Assembly: GCA_021833625.1 (NCBI GenBank)
Contig: JAKBEU010000001.1
Location: forward strand, 248,001-312,000
Source of the DNA: a bacterium
Lineage (GTDB): Bacteria > Patescibacteriota > Microgenomatia > UBA1406 > GWC2-37-13
DNA length: 64,000 bases
Direction of reading: 5' to 3'
Below are positions 1 through 7,801 of the stretch, in pieces. A model generated the notes under the pieces. That model saw only the letters and a program-made list of their open reading frames with translations. It was not told the DNA's origin and did not search any database. The first letter of the stretch is position 1. Each line of letters opens with the position of its first letter. The position numbers and the translations under genes are program-made.

Positions 1-118
1 CAACAAACATGCTGCCATTTATTCCCAACTTTTCTGCCCATATTGAAAAGCGGGATTTCATTTTTATTTCTCCCTTTGCAATTTTATTGGTTACCGTATC
101 AGCGATTGTTTTTTTCAT
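1..118 (-). CDS. Partial CDS, probable membrane or anti-sigma partner of the ECF sigma factor
   Basis: Only the first 39 codons are inside the window; the gene continues past position 1. The ATG at 118 lies inside the last codons of the sigma gene (20-nt overlap), so the two are probably translationally coupled. The visible start (MKKTIADTVTNKIAKGEIKM) is a short basic cytoplasmic segment with no recognised domain. Genes in this position after ECF sigma factors often encode membrane proteins or anti-sigma factors, but that role here is inferred from position only. Confidence 0.55.
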   Translation of the reverse strand, partial: MKKTIADTVTNKIAKGEIKMKSRFSIWAEKLGINGSMFV

Positions 119-656
119 AGCACATTTTTTTAACTTGCAACCTTCCCCGATGAATTAATACTCCGACATTTCGTACGGGAATGCGCAAAATATCACTTAT
201 TTCCCCGTATGCCTTCTCTTCATAGTAAAAAAGCACAAGAGGTTCTTTGTATTTTACCTCTAACCGTTCAACACACTCCTTTAGTTTCCTTTTCATCTGT
301 TCGTCGTCTATTCTTTCTTCAACATTGTCACTGCTTCCCATATCAAACCATTCCGGCAGAGAAACAAATCTTTGGATAAAACTGCTTCCGATAATGTTCA
401 CGCTTTCGTTGTGTGCGATACGATACACCCAACTGGAAAACTTTAAGTTGTCGTTGAATGTCGGCAAATTTTTATATGCCTTAAGGAACACGTTTTGTAA
501 AATATCCTCTACTTCCCCATGTCTATTGGTTATCCTTAAAATGTACCTCTTCAACTTCGCCTCGTAGCGGGTTATCAGGTGATAAAACAACTCCTTTTGT
601 CCTGAGAGCACTTTTTTTACTAACTCCTCATCTGTTGTTCTATCCATTGAGTCCAT
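99..656 (-). CDS. ECF-type RNA polymerase sigma factor
   Basis: A 185-residue sigma-70 family protein of ECF size. Region 2 spans about residues 24-90 and contains the conserved EDILQNVFLKAYKN and FSSWVYRIAHN stretches for core binding and -10 recognition. Region 4 spans about 125-178 and contains a helix-turn-helix around YGEISDILRIPVRNVGVLIHRGR for -35 recognition. It would direct RNA polymerase to a small regulon, possibly under control of the overlapping downstream gene. The ATG at 656 has no close Shine-Dalgarno; an AGGAGGTG lies 38 nt upstream, inside a predicted hairpin. It follows the ars-like genes on the same strand. Family assignment is secure; the signal it responds to is unknown. 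Confidence 0.93.
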   Translation of the reverse strand: MDSMDRTTDEELVKKVLSGQKELFYHLITRYEAKLKRYILRITNRHGEVEDILQNVFLKAYKNLPTFNDNLKFSSWVYRIAHNESVNIIGSSFIQRFVSLPEWFDMGSSDNVEERIDDEQMKRKLKECVERLEVKYKEPLVLFYYEEKAYGEISDILRIPVRNVGVLIHRGRLQVKKMCYEKNNR

Positions 657-695
657 AGTAATAATACAAATTGCTTTTCTTTTTATTACAAAACA

Positions 696-729
696 CCTCC
701 TCTATTGTATCAACTACAAGTTGAGGAGG
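696..729 (-). promoter_or_regulatory. Hairpin holding an SD-like sequence between the secreted-protein gene and the sigma gene
   Basis: On the minus-strand RNA, CCTCC (729-725) pairs with GGAGG (700-696), and TCAAC (724-720) pairs with GTTGA (714-710) around a 5-nt loop, with a 9-nt bulge on one side. The structure begins just after the stop codon at 742 and encloses the only strong SD-like sequence upstream of the sigma gene. It may mask ribosome entry or stabilise an mRNA end. There is no U-run, so it is not a classical terminator. Confidence 0.35.
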
Positions 730-741
730 CGCTCTGTTATT

Positions 742-1167
742 TCATCTGTGCATTCCCATTCCCCGGCCTCCCTGGCCACTGAATGGAATGTTACTTCCAC
801 AGTTTGCCTGTCTTTGTTCCATAAAATCAAGTCGTTCCTGCATCTGTGCCTGAGTTATTACTCCTTGGTCAACTAATGCTTGAAGACGAGTTTTTTGAAA
901 TGCTTCCATCTGGTCATGCATCGAATTTAAATCGACACCTTTCTCAGTTGCGATTTGATAAAAGGTTTTACCTTTATTCAATTCACTCTGGAGATCGGTT
1001 TCACTCATCTTAAAAATCTTTGCTTTCTCAGTTAACATTTGTTGGCGGCCAATTCCTTGTCCGTTGCCTCTTTGTACTGTTGCGGCATAAGCTGTTGGTT
1101 TGTTTAAGCTGAAATAAACTACTCCAGCAATTACCAAAATTCCACTTATTGCTATTAGTTTGTTCAT
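742..1167 (-). CDS. Small secreted or membrane-anchored protein, DUF2680-like
   Basis: The start is placed at ATG 1167 (MNKLIAIS) because an AAAGGAGG sequence sits 8 nt upstream; an in-frame ATG at 1188 lies before that SD. Residues 4-20 form a hydrophobic signal or anchor segment. The mature part has a helical repeat with 'MSETDLQSELNKGKTFYQIATEKGVD' character, as in DUF2680-type proteins, and ends in a Gln/Gly/Met/His-rich tail (GQGGRGMGMHR) that could bind metal. It sits directly downstream of the permease on the same strand. Function unknown; the metal link is inferred from neighbours and tail composition. Confidence 0.75.
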   Translation of the reverse strand: MNKLIAISGILVIAGVVYFSLNKPTAYAATVQRGNGQGIGRQQMLTEKAKIFKMSETDLQSELNKGKTFYQIATEKGVDLNSMHDQMEAFQKTRLQALVDQGVITQAQMQERLDFMEQRQANCGSNIPFSGQGGRGMGMHR

Positions 1168-1218
1168 GTGTGTTTTTCCTCCTTTCATACCTAGTAATAC
1201 AAAGTAGGTGGTGATATA

Positions 1219-2199
1219 TTACAAAACAGCATTGAAGATCCATCCCATTATCATTATTCCTACGATTGTTATCCCAAAAAACGCAGCCAATAATTGCCAT
1301 TTCATGACTTTCTTTAATATCATCGACTCAGGAACTGAAACGGTAACGATGGCTGTCATAAATGCAAGAGCAGTCCCCAAGGGAACTCCTTTTTGGACCA
1401 ACGCTTCCATGACAGGAATGACACTCACTGAGTTTGCATAAAGAGGAGCTCCAAGAAGTGTGGCAACTGGTACTGCCCACCACGATTTGCTTGATAAATA
1501 CTTGGCCACCAAAGAAGCGGGGACAAATCCATGGATAAGGGCGCCGATACTTACTCCCAATATGACGTATGGAAAGACAGTTTTAGTTATGTTCATCCCA
1601 TCTGTCCAAAAATATTTGAGTAATTCTATTATTGGAAGCGGTGTTCCTCCATTTTCTTGTTCTACTTGGACTCTGGACTTGAATTTAAGAAGCTCTGGTT
1701 TTATATATCTCTCCATGCCAAGCTTTTGGATAAAAAATCCCCCAATCATCGCAATAAGTATCCCTAAAACATTATAGATAATTGTCACCTTCATTCCAAA
1801 CATTGCAGGGAAAAGATAAAGAGAAGATTCATTTACCAAAGGAGAACTAATAAGAAATGCAAAAGTAACTCCTAAAGGGATTCCTGCACCAACAAATCCA
1901 ATAAAAAGTGGAATAGAGGAACAAGAACAAAAGGGAGTGACTACACCAAGAAAGGCTGCAAATAAATAATCAAGTCCAAACCATCTTCTCTTCAAAAGCA
2001 GGTTCCGTACTCTCTCCATAGGGAAGTAGTAGCGGGTAAATGCCATGAAGTAGTTAATCACAATAAGAAGCAGGCCAATCTTTATCGTGTCATAAATGAA
2101 AAAATTAATGGTATCTCCCCAATAGGAATGAGGAACTATACGAAACCATTGATAGGTTAGAAGATCTGCAAATAGTTGAATGGGTCTAAATATATCCAT
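1219..2199 (-). CDS. ArsP/YraQ-type permease (PF03773-like)
   Basis: A 326-residue integral membrane protein with about eight hydrophobic segments. The diagnostic motif TPFCSCSSIP is at residues 88-97, and a paired loop (GAPLYANSVSVIPV) appears in the second half, as expected for the two-repeat permease family. Family members include ArsP, which exports organoarsenicals. The order arsR-like regulator, redox disulfide protein, permease supports a metalloid or thiophilic metal efflux role. The start is 2 nt after the stop of the upstream disulfide protein, so the genes form one operon. The exact substrate cannot be read from sequence. Confidence 0.9.
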   Translation of the reverse strand: MDIFRPIQLFADLLTYQWFRIVPHSYWGDTINFFIYDTIKIGLLLIVINYFMAFTRYYFPMERVRNLLLKRRWFGLDYLFAAFLGVVTPFCSCSSIPLFIGFVGAGIPLGVTFAFLISSPLVNESSLYLFPAMFGMKVTIIYNVLGILIAMIGGFFIQKLGMERYIKPELLKFKSRVQVEQENGGTPLPIIELLKYFWTDGMNITKTVFPYVILGVSIGALIHGFVPASLVAKYLSSKSWWAVPVATLLGAPLYANSVSVIPVMEALVQKGVPLGTALAFMTAIVTVSVPESMILKKVMKWQLLAAFFGITIVGIMIMGWIFNAVL

Positions 2200-2201
2200 T
2201 G

Positions 2202-2450
2202 TTATTTTGTACTTTTAATAAATTTTTTTATCTTCTCAATATCTGGTGTAAAGCCTGTCATAACAACTTTGCCGTCTACGGCAAGGGCTGGGCTACTCAT
2301 AACACCTTTTTCTATTAATGCTTGCATGCCTTCGGAACCACTGAGATACTCTACCTTTTCTTTTAACCCCATCTCCTCAACAGCTTTTTGGGTTATTTCA
2401 TATAACTTCTTACAGGTCGGACACCCACTCCCCAAGACTTGAATTTTCAT
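2202..2450 (-). CDS. Small redox-active disulfide (thioredoxin-fold) protein
   Basis: An 82-residue protein with the active-site motif C10-P-T-C13 followed by helix, strands and a cis-proline-like 'MSSPALAVDG' segment, the layout of the minimal glutaredoxin-like 'redox-active disulfide protein 2' family. It overlaps the regulator stop by 4 nt (ATGA) and abuts the permease. Small thioredoxins in this position commonly hand electrons or metalloid ligands to the permease system. No signal peptide, so cytoplasmic. Confidence 0.88.
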   Translation of the reverse strand: MKIQVLGSGCPTCKKLYEITQKAVEEMGLKEKVEYLSGSEGMQALIEKGVMSSPALAVDGKVVMTGFTPDIEKIKKFIKSTK

Positions 2451-2749
2451 AAGGTAAATAATGTATTAATAATTTTTTCTCCTTTTTTAGTAAGCGAATA
2501 ATACACATAAAGCCCTTTCTTCTCGTCTATTACCATACCTGCATCTTTAAGATCTTTTAAATGGTGGGAAATAAGACTTTGGGAAAGAGCTACGTGTTCC
2601 ATGATTTCACAAACGCAGTGTTTCCCGTTACGCAAAATGCAGAGAAGTTTCAACCTGCTTTCTTCTGAAACAAGTTTGAGGAGGGATGATAAAGAAACGA
2701 CTTGTTTTGATTCAGTACTTTTAGATGAACAACAGCTATATGAACTCAT
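2447..2749 (-). CDS. ArsR/SmtB-family metal(loid)-responsive repressor
   Basis: A 100-residue winged-helix protein. Cys45-Val-Cys47 sits in the motif position equivalent to the ELCVCDL metal-binding motif of ArsR; Cys6-Cys7 at the N-terminus may supply additional ligands. The recognition region is around residues 52-68 (VALSQSLISHHLKDLKDAG) and the wing follows (GLYVYYSLT). I place the start at ATG 2749 rather than ATG 2755 because the predicted transcription start from the promoter at 2758-2785 falls at about 2750, which would give a leaderless message. First gene of the operon, probably autoregulated through the palindrome in its own promoter. Confidence 0.9.
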   Translation of the reverse strand: MSSYSCCSSKSTESKQVVSLSSLLKLVSEESRLKLLCILRNGKHCVCEIMEHVALSQSLISHHLKDLKDAGMVIDEKKGLYVYYSLTKKGEKIINTLFTL

Positions 2750-2757
2750 ATTCATAT

Positions 2758-2785
2758 AGTATAGAAGACATATGTCTCATGTCAA
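2758..2785 (-). promoter_or_regulatory. Sigma-70-like promoter with embedded palindromic operator for arsR
   Basis: Minus strand: -35 TTGACA (2785-2780), 16-bp spacer, -10 TATACT (2763-2758). The spacer contains the perfect 12-bp palindrome AGACATATGTCT (2766-2777). A repressor bound there would block RNA polymerase, which is the usual ArsR arrangement. The hexamers and palindrome are visible; assignment of the palindrome to this regulator is inferred from position. Confidence 0.75.
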
Positions 2786-2857
2786 CTCATTTGGCACACG
2801 TGTTATCGGCAAGAGCGCGACGATATGACCCACATATGGCGTATCGCTGTCTGGAGA

Positions 2858-3058
2858 TCACACAGACAAATCGCTAAGAAACTTGTTAACCATCGCAAGT
2901 TTTTTCTCCATTTTTTCTTTTTTCATCATTAATTCTTCTTTACTCATGTCTTTCATATATTCCCCCCAGTGGCGCTCACCATGTTCATGCATGCCGTGTT
3001 TTCCATCATGGCAAGGACATGTGCAACCATCCTTTTTGGAATCATCTTTGTTTTTCAT
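2858..3058 (-). CDS. Small Cys/His-rich probable metal-binding protein
   Basis: A 66-residue protein starting at ATG 3058, 8 nt after a strong AAAGGAGGTG. A GTG at 3067 is too close to that SD. Residues 12-30 hold a cluster of three Cys and five His (CTCPCHDGKHGMHEHGERH), followed by a basic amphipathic helix. No known enzyme domain. It lies directly upstream of the ars-like module on the same strand, so metal sequestration or chaperoning is plausible but unproven. Confidence 0.72.
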   Translation of the reverse strand: MKNKDDSKKDGCTCPCHDGKHGMHEHGERHWGEYMKDMSKEELMMKKEKMEKKLAMVNKFLSDLSV

Positions 3059-3110
3059 ATTTCTCACCTCCTTTCATCTTTCAAGAGTATAAACAAAACC
3101 TGATAAAGAG

Positions 3111-3139
3111 CTGAAATGGAGTGAAACACCTCCTTTCAG
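3111..3139. promoter_or_regulatory. Bulged hairpin in the intergenic region upstream of the Cys/His-rich gene
   Basis: CTGAAA (3111-3116) and GGAG (3118-3121) pair with CTCC (3130-3133) and TTTCAG (3134-3139), leaving one bulged T and an 8-nt loop. The 12-mer CACCTCCTTTCA occurs here (3127-3138) and again at the SD of the downstream gene (3065-3076), so the SD context has been duplicated inside a hairpin. No U-run. Possible leader structure of the minus-strand transcript. Confidence 0.35.
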
Positions 3140-3192
3140 TGAAACTTAAGCTCTATATAATAGAATTACAACTTGTTGGCGTTTGTTCGCCA

Positions 3193-3220
3193 TTGTTGTG
3201 GTTGATGAATTTGTTACAAT
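3193..3220 (+). promoter_or_regulatory. Promoter of the 3229 gene
   Basis: TTGTTG (3193-3198), 16-bp spacer, TACAAT (3215-3220). The ATG at 3229 is 8 nt beyond the -10, so transcription would start at or next to the start codon. Confidence 0.5.
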
Positions 3221-3228
3221 GAGAGCGT

Positions 3229-3852
3229 ATGAAGGAGGCTATACAAAAATTTTCCGCACGGCTTTCCGCGTGGTACGAAAAATTACCCGACAAGAAAAAA
3301 CATGTTGAGTTTATAACGGCACTATTATCCGTCCCCGTTATGGTGACGGTCATTATTCTGAACCTCAACAATCTCCAACAGTCAAAAAATGCAACGTCAA
3401 AACAGGCATCTCCCACAACTGCCCCCATCCAGGTAGTCATAACAGGGGAGACTGGCACAAAACAACCGCCACCACCATCTCCAACCTCGTTTGTCTCCGT
3501 TTCTCCCACGCCTTCACCGACTTTAACTCAATGTAAGCAGGAAATCGGACCGGTGACAATCCTTTCTCCTCAGGAAGGAGAAATCGTCACAACGGATCCC
3601 GTATGCATCACCATTACGACCGACTCTTCCTACTGTCCGATTACTTGGTCATATTCCTTAAACGGAGGGACCTGGTCTACCTATACTGATAAAAACATAT
3701 GTCTCTACAATCTTGACGGCGGCAATAAGACAATACAGTTGAAAGTGAAGAGTACCGCATCGGATCAGGTAATAGAATTACAACGTTCCTTTATCTATAA
3801 AAACCTTAATGCAACACCTTCTCCGGCAACTTCCTCAGCACCGATTCAATAG
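3229..3852 (+). CDS. Membrane-anchored protein with Pro-rich linker and small extracellular beta domain
   Basis: A 207-residue protein: basic N-terminus (1-26), one transmembrane helix (about 27-46), a Pro/Thr/Ser linker with PPPPSPT and PTPSPT runs, then a domain of about 85 residues (105-190) rich in Thr, Tyr and paired Cys that begins 'GPVTILSPQEGEIVTTDPVC', resembling Ig-like or fibronectin-like surface domains. A second PSPATSS tail ends the protein. Likely exposed on the outer face of the membrane. No enzymatic motif recognised. Divergent from the Cys/His-rich gene. Confidence 0.75.
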   Translation: MKEAIQKFSARLSAWYEKLPDKKKHVEFITALLSVPVMVTVIILNLNNLQQSKNATSKQASPTTAPIQVVITGETGTKQPPPPSPTSFVSVSPTPSPTLTQCKQEIGPVTILSPQEGEIVTTDPVCITITTDSSYCPITWSYSLNGGTWSTYTDKNICLYNLDGGNKTIQLKVKSTASDQVIELQRSFIYKNLNATPSPATSSAPIQ

Positions 3853-3860
3853 TTTTTTTA

Positions 3861-3890
3861 TTGAGCCTTTTCCACAATAAGTACTATAAT
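3861..3890 (+). promoter_or_regulatory. Promoter of the Nramp-like / MgtA operon
   Basis: TTGAGC (3861-3866), 18-bp spacer, TATAAT (3885-3890), giving a transcription start near 3897 and a leader of about 12 nt before ATG 3909 with no Shine-Dalgarno. Confidence 0.55.
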
Positions 3891-3908
3891 AAGGGACACG
3901 CTCAACCA

Positions 3909-5153
3909 ATGATTTTAAACAACTCAAAAACAAGGTTAAAGGTTTTCAGTTCTTCTTTTTTTCCTGCCATTATTTCTGCTTATATTGATAATACCGACAT
4001 ACTCTCGCTTGCCATTCTTTTCCTTGCTGCGGCTCTTTTTCGAGAACGTTCAATATATCTTCTTATCCCCATCTATGCGCTGCAATATTTCATAAACGAA
4101 TCCACTCATCGCATCTCTCTCATCACAAGAAAGGGACTCATGGATTTGGTGCGGGAACGGTTTGGTGTCCCCACCTCATTCCTTTTTGGCATCTTTGTTC
4201 TTCTCAGCAACTTATCGCTCACTGTTTCCATTTTTCTCCTTCTAAGGGAAATATCTCATTACATCACTTTTCCTGTTTCCTATTTTTATCTCTATATAGC
4301 GATATTTTTGCTTATTCCTATTTTTTTAAAAAAGCTAAAAAGCATCCGCAAATTGTTCTTCATAAACAGCGTGCTTTTGCTCCCTCTTTTTTCTTTTCTT
4401 ATTTTGGGACACGTTCACGTTGAAGAAATGTTCAGGCCCGTTTCCTTTTTTGAAATTTCACGTTTGAATATCTACCCCGTACTGGCTGCCATATTTGGGC
4501 TCAGCTTTCCGTTTTGGACACACTTCTTTATTGGCGGATATCTCTCAACCAACAACATATCCATTCATAAGCTTGAGTATGATAAATTAGAGCAGAGATT
4601 CGTGCTTTTTTTTTCGGGAATGTTCCAGCTCCTCATCCTCTTGAGTTTCGTCGGGCTGCTTTCCTTGTATAAACAGGCGCCCCCTTACCCTTCGTTTATG
4701 AAAATCATATATGACATCTTTCCGGTGATTCTCAGGATAAGATCCATTCCCACACTTCTTATGGTTTTTTCCTGCCTCTTCGGTCTCATGTTTATTTCAC
4801 TTTCTTCATCCTATATTTTTGGGAATTTCTTTGGAATAGAAGCACTTCCTAATCAGGAGATAGCCGAGTCAAGAGGGGTTAAATATTCCTATCTTTTTTT
4901 GCTTATCGCGTCTTTTCTTCTTGCATACCGGCTTCCCGTACGAACAATATCATTTATCGTTTTTGCGGGTGTTTTTAATTTTGGACTTTTGATCTTCCTT
5001 ATGTATTATCTTTTTATAATCGCTAATACAAAAGACCTTATGGGGCGGTTCAGAAACAGCCTTTTTTCCAACATAGTGATGATTACCGCGACAGTGTTAA
5101 TTTGTGTTCTTTTTGTGCTTGTCATTCTCGGATTTCTCTTTCCAAATCTATGA
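3909..5153 (+). CDS. Divergent Nramp-like multi-pass transporter
   Basis: A 414-residue protein with ten or eleven hydrophobic segments. The first segment, FFPAIISAYIDNTDIL, aligns in position with the Nramp TM1 signature (xGPGFLxxxxxxDPGN), but the metal-binding Asp-Pro-Gly-Asn is replaced by Asp-Asn-Thr-Asp. The following MDLVRERFGV matches the Nramp cytoplasmic loop before TM3. Start ATG 3909 was chosen because a TTG at 3861 lies within the -35 element. Its stop overlaps the start of the Mg2+ ATPase by 4 nt, implying a shared role in divalent cation (perhaps Mg2+) transport. The Nramp relation is a remote-similarity call by eye; another LeuT-fold carrier is possible. Confidence 0.6.
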   Translation: MILNNSKTRLKVFSSSFFPAIISAYIDNTDILSLAILFLAAALFRERSIYLLIPIYALQYFINESTHRISLITRKGLMDLVRERFGVPTSFLFGIFVLLSNLSLTVSIFLLLREISHYITFPVSYFYLYIAIFLLIPIFLKKLKSIRKLFFINSVLLLPLFSFLILGHVHVEEMFRPVSFFEISRLNIYPVLAAIFGLSFPFWTHFFIGGYLSTNNISIHKLEYDKLEQRFVLFFSGMFQLLILLSFVGLLSLYKQAPPYPSFMKIIYDIFPVILRIRSIPTLLMVFSCLFGLMFISLSSSYIFGNFFGIEALPNQEIAESRGVKYSYLFLLIASFLLAYRLPVRTISFIVFAGVFNFGLLIFLMYYLFIIANTKDLMGRFRNSLFSNIVMITATVLICVLFVLVILGFLFPNL

Positions 5154-7801
5154 AATACAGCCTATTCCTCAAAAACGATTACGATATACAGCCGCCCAAT
5201 GTTTTTCATGAAACGCTTGCCGATGTCGAAACGAAAGACGAAATTGAACAGAACCTCAAAAATGCGTCGCAAAACGATATCGGGAGAATCTTTACAAATC
5301 TCGCAACATCCATAGAGGGACTCAGTATAAAAGAAGTATCCAAAAGAATAGATTATTATGGTTTCAACGAAGTGGTCGCACAGGAAAGAAAACCATTTAT
5401 CATTCAGTTCCTCCTCACGTTTAATAATCCTCTCACTCTTTTGCTTTCACTCCTTGTCCTTATTTCATTCGCAACGGGAGATATGAGGACCGCCATTGTT
5501 GTTACAATAATGATTCTGATAAGCGTACTTCTTAAATTCGTCCAGGAAACCCAGGCCTTTAATGCAGCAGAAAAGCTAAAAAAAATGGTACGCACGACAT
5601 GTGCAGTTATCCGGAAAGGAGAGGTGAGGGAAGTGGGACTAAAAAAAATAGTTCCCGGAGATATCATCTCCCTTTCGGCGGGAGACATGATTCCCGCTGA
5701 TGTGCGGCTTATCCGCAGTAAAGACTTATTTATCAATCAGTCGCTGCTTACGGGAGAGGCGCTCCCCATCGAAAAGCATGCCGAAATCCAAACCAAAAAT
5801 AACGACGTACTAGAACTTACCAACATCTGCTTTTCCGGTACTAACGTGGAGAGCGGAATGGCTACTGCAGTCGTACTTGCAACGGGAGTAAATACTTATT
5901 TTGGAAATCTTGCGGAAAGTATTGTAGGACAACGCGAAAAAACAAGTTTCGATAAAGGGGTCGACCAATTTACTTGGCTGATGATCCGTTTTATGCTTGT
6001 CATGGCCCCTTCCGTTTTTCTTATCAATGGGTTTATAAAGCACAACTGGTGGGAAGCATTCCTCTTTAGTATTTCCGTTGCGGTCGGACTAACGCCTGAA
6101 ATGCTTCCGGCAATAGTTGCCATCAATTTATCTAAAGGGGCAATCTCACTTTCCAAAAAAAAGGTAATCGTAAAACGGCTTAACTCCATCCAAAATTTTG
6201 GAGCTATAGATATACTGTGCACCGATAAAACAGGAACCCTCACCCAAAATAAAGTCGCTGTTATAAAAAATATAAATATCAAAGAAGAGGATGATGAAAA
6301 GGTACGATTGTTCGGATACTTAAACAGTCTTTATCAAACCGGTTTTCGAAATCTCCTTGATAGTGCAATTCTTGCATTTTCCGAACAAAAAAACATGCAT
6401 GCATTCACGAGAAACCAATTCACCCGTATTGACGAAATTCCTTTTGATTTTTTGAGGAAACGGCTGTCGGTTGTTATCGAAGATGAAAAAAATAGACACA
6501 TAATCGTCTGTAAGGGTGCGGTTGAGGAGGTGGCAAACCTATGCAACACTTATGAACTCCACGGAGTAAAACATGCCCTTACCGCACAGACAAAAAAAAC
6601 CATCCAGGAAATAAGCAGGAAATATGCCGAGGACGGATATCGGGTCATCGCAATCGCCTCAAGACAAATTGATGACAAGAAAAAAAGATACGACAAGGCG
6701 GACGAACATCATATGAGCTTTATCGGATTTATTACTTTTCTTGACCCTCCGAAGGAGTCCGCGCGGCGGGCAATTGCGGAATTGCAAAAAAATGGAATAA
6801 CGGTAAAGGTCCTTACCGGAGATAACGAACTTGTCACAAAAAAAATCTGCTCGGAGGTAGAACTGTCAAATTCGGGAATACTCATCGGGAGTCAAATCGA
6901 AAAAATGAATGATGAAGAATTGCAAAAGGTTATTGACAAAACTACCATATTTGCAAAGCTATCTCCGGAACATAAAAAAAGAATCGTGAAGGCACTTCAA
7001 AAAGAACATCATGTGGTCGGCTTTTTGGGGGACGGCATAAATGACGCACCGGCACTCCGCAGTGCGGATGTCGGCATATCAGTCAACAGTGCCGTGGATA
7101 TCGCAAAAGAATCTGCGGATATGATTTTGCTCGAGTCAAGTTTACAGGTACTGTCAGATGGGGTTATTGAAGGAAGAAGGGTGTTTGGAAATATTTTGAA
7201 ATATATAAAAATGGGGGCAAGCTCGAATTTCGGAAATATGTTTTCCGTCATCGGAGCAAGTATTTTTGTACCCTTCCTCCCGATGGCACCTCTCCAAGTA
7301 CTGACAAATAATCTTCTGTATGATATTTCTCAAACCGCAATTCCGTCAGACACTGTTGATGATGAATACCTTATGGAACCTCGAAAATGGGACATCGGAA
7401 AAATTACCCGTTTTATGACGTTCATCGGACCCGTTTCCTCCGTATTTGATTACCTCACATTCTTCATGATGCTCTTTATTTTCAACGCTTGGAACAAACC
7501 GCAACTGTTTCAAACGGGTTGGTTTGTAGAGTCGCTTCTTACCCAAACACTAATCGTTCACGTTATCCGCAGTAAAAAAATTGCTTTTATACAGACATGG
7601 GCAAGTAAACCTCTTTTCGCAACAACACTTGTTGTTATGTTCACGGGTATCGCGCTTACCCTATCTCCGCTTGCATCCGCATTCGGGTTTGTAACGCTTC
7701 CCGTACTGTATTGGCCGCTCCTTATTTTGATGCTCACTTCCTACGTCCTTCTCACCCAAATTGTTAAAACGTGGTACTCGAAAAAATACGGATATTATTA
7801 G
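5150..7801 (+). CDS. mgtA: Magnesium-translocating P-type ATPase (P3B, MgtA/MgtB type)
   Basis: An 883-residue P-type ATPase with all core motifs: TGEA in the actuator domain, the phosphorylation site DKTGTLT (Asp near residue 359), TGDN, and the hinge GDGINDAPALRSADVGISV near residue 626. The segment LTPEMLPAIV...KKVIVKRLNSIQNFGAIDILCTDKTGT and the later NNLLYDISQTAIPSD...RKWD are specific to MgtA-type Mg2+ importers rather than Ca2+ or heavy-metal pumps. It would drive Mg2+ uptake at the inner membrane. The ATG at 5150 overlaps the stop of the Nramp-like gene (ATGA). Its own stop overlaps the convergent glpX stop by 4 nt, so no terminator separates them. Confidence 0.93.
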   Translation: MKYSLFLKNDYDIQPPNVFHETLADVETKDEIEQNLKNASQNDIGRIFTNLATSIEGLSIKEVSKRIDYYGFNEVVAQERKPFIIQFLLTFNNPLTLLLSLLVLISFATGDMRTAIVVTIMILISVLLKFVQETQAFNAAEKLKKMVRTTCAVIRKGEVREVGLKKIVPGDIISLSAGDMIPADVRLIRSKDLFINQSLLTGEALPIEKHAEIQTKNNDVLELTNICFSGTNVESGMATAVVLATGVNTYFGNLAESIVGQREKTSFDKGVDQFTWLMIRFMLVMAPSVFLINGFIKHNWWEAFLFSISVAVGLTPEMLPAIVAINLSKGAISLSKKKVIVKRLNSIQNFGAIDILCTDKTGTLTQNKVAVIKNINIKEEDDEKVRLFGYLNSLYQTGFRNLLDSAILAFSEQKNMHAFTRNQFTRIDEIPFDFLRKRLSVVIEDEKNRHIIVCKGAVEEVANLCNTYELHGVKHALTAQTKKTIQEISRKYAEDGYRVIAIASRQIDDKKKRYDKADEHHMSFIGFITFLDPPKESARRAIAELQKNGITVKVLTGDNELVTKKICSEVELSNSGILIGSQIEKMNDEELQKVIDKTTIFAKLSPEHKKRIVKALQKEHHVVGFLGDGINDAPALRSADVGISVNSAVDIAKESADMILLESSLQVLSDGVIEGRRVFGNILKYIKMGASSNFGNMFSVIGASIFVPFLPMAPLQVLTNNLLYDISQTAIPSDTVDDEYLMEPRKWDIGKITRFMTFIGPVSSVFDYLTFFMMLFIFNAWNKPQLFQTGWFVESLLTQTLIVHVIRSKKIAFIQTWASKPLFATTLVVMFTGIALTLSPLASAFGFVTLPVLYWPLLILMLTSYVLLTQIVKTWYSKKYGYY

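Noticed and set aside
3153-3509. Minus-strand frame rich in Gly/Asp/Cys opposite the Pro-rich surface protein
   Set aside because: Mirror of the proline-rich linker codons; no start signals.
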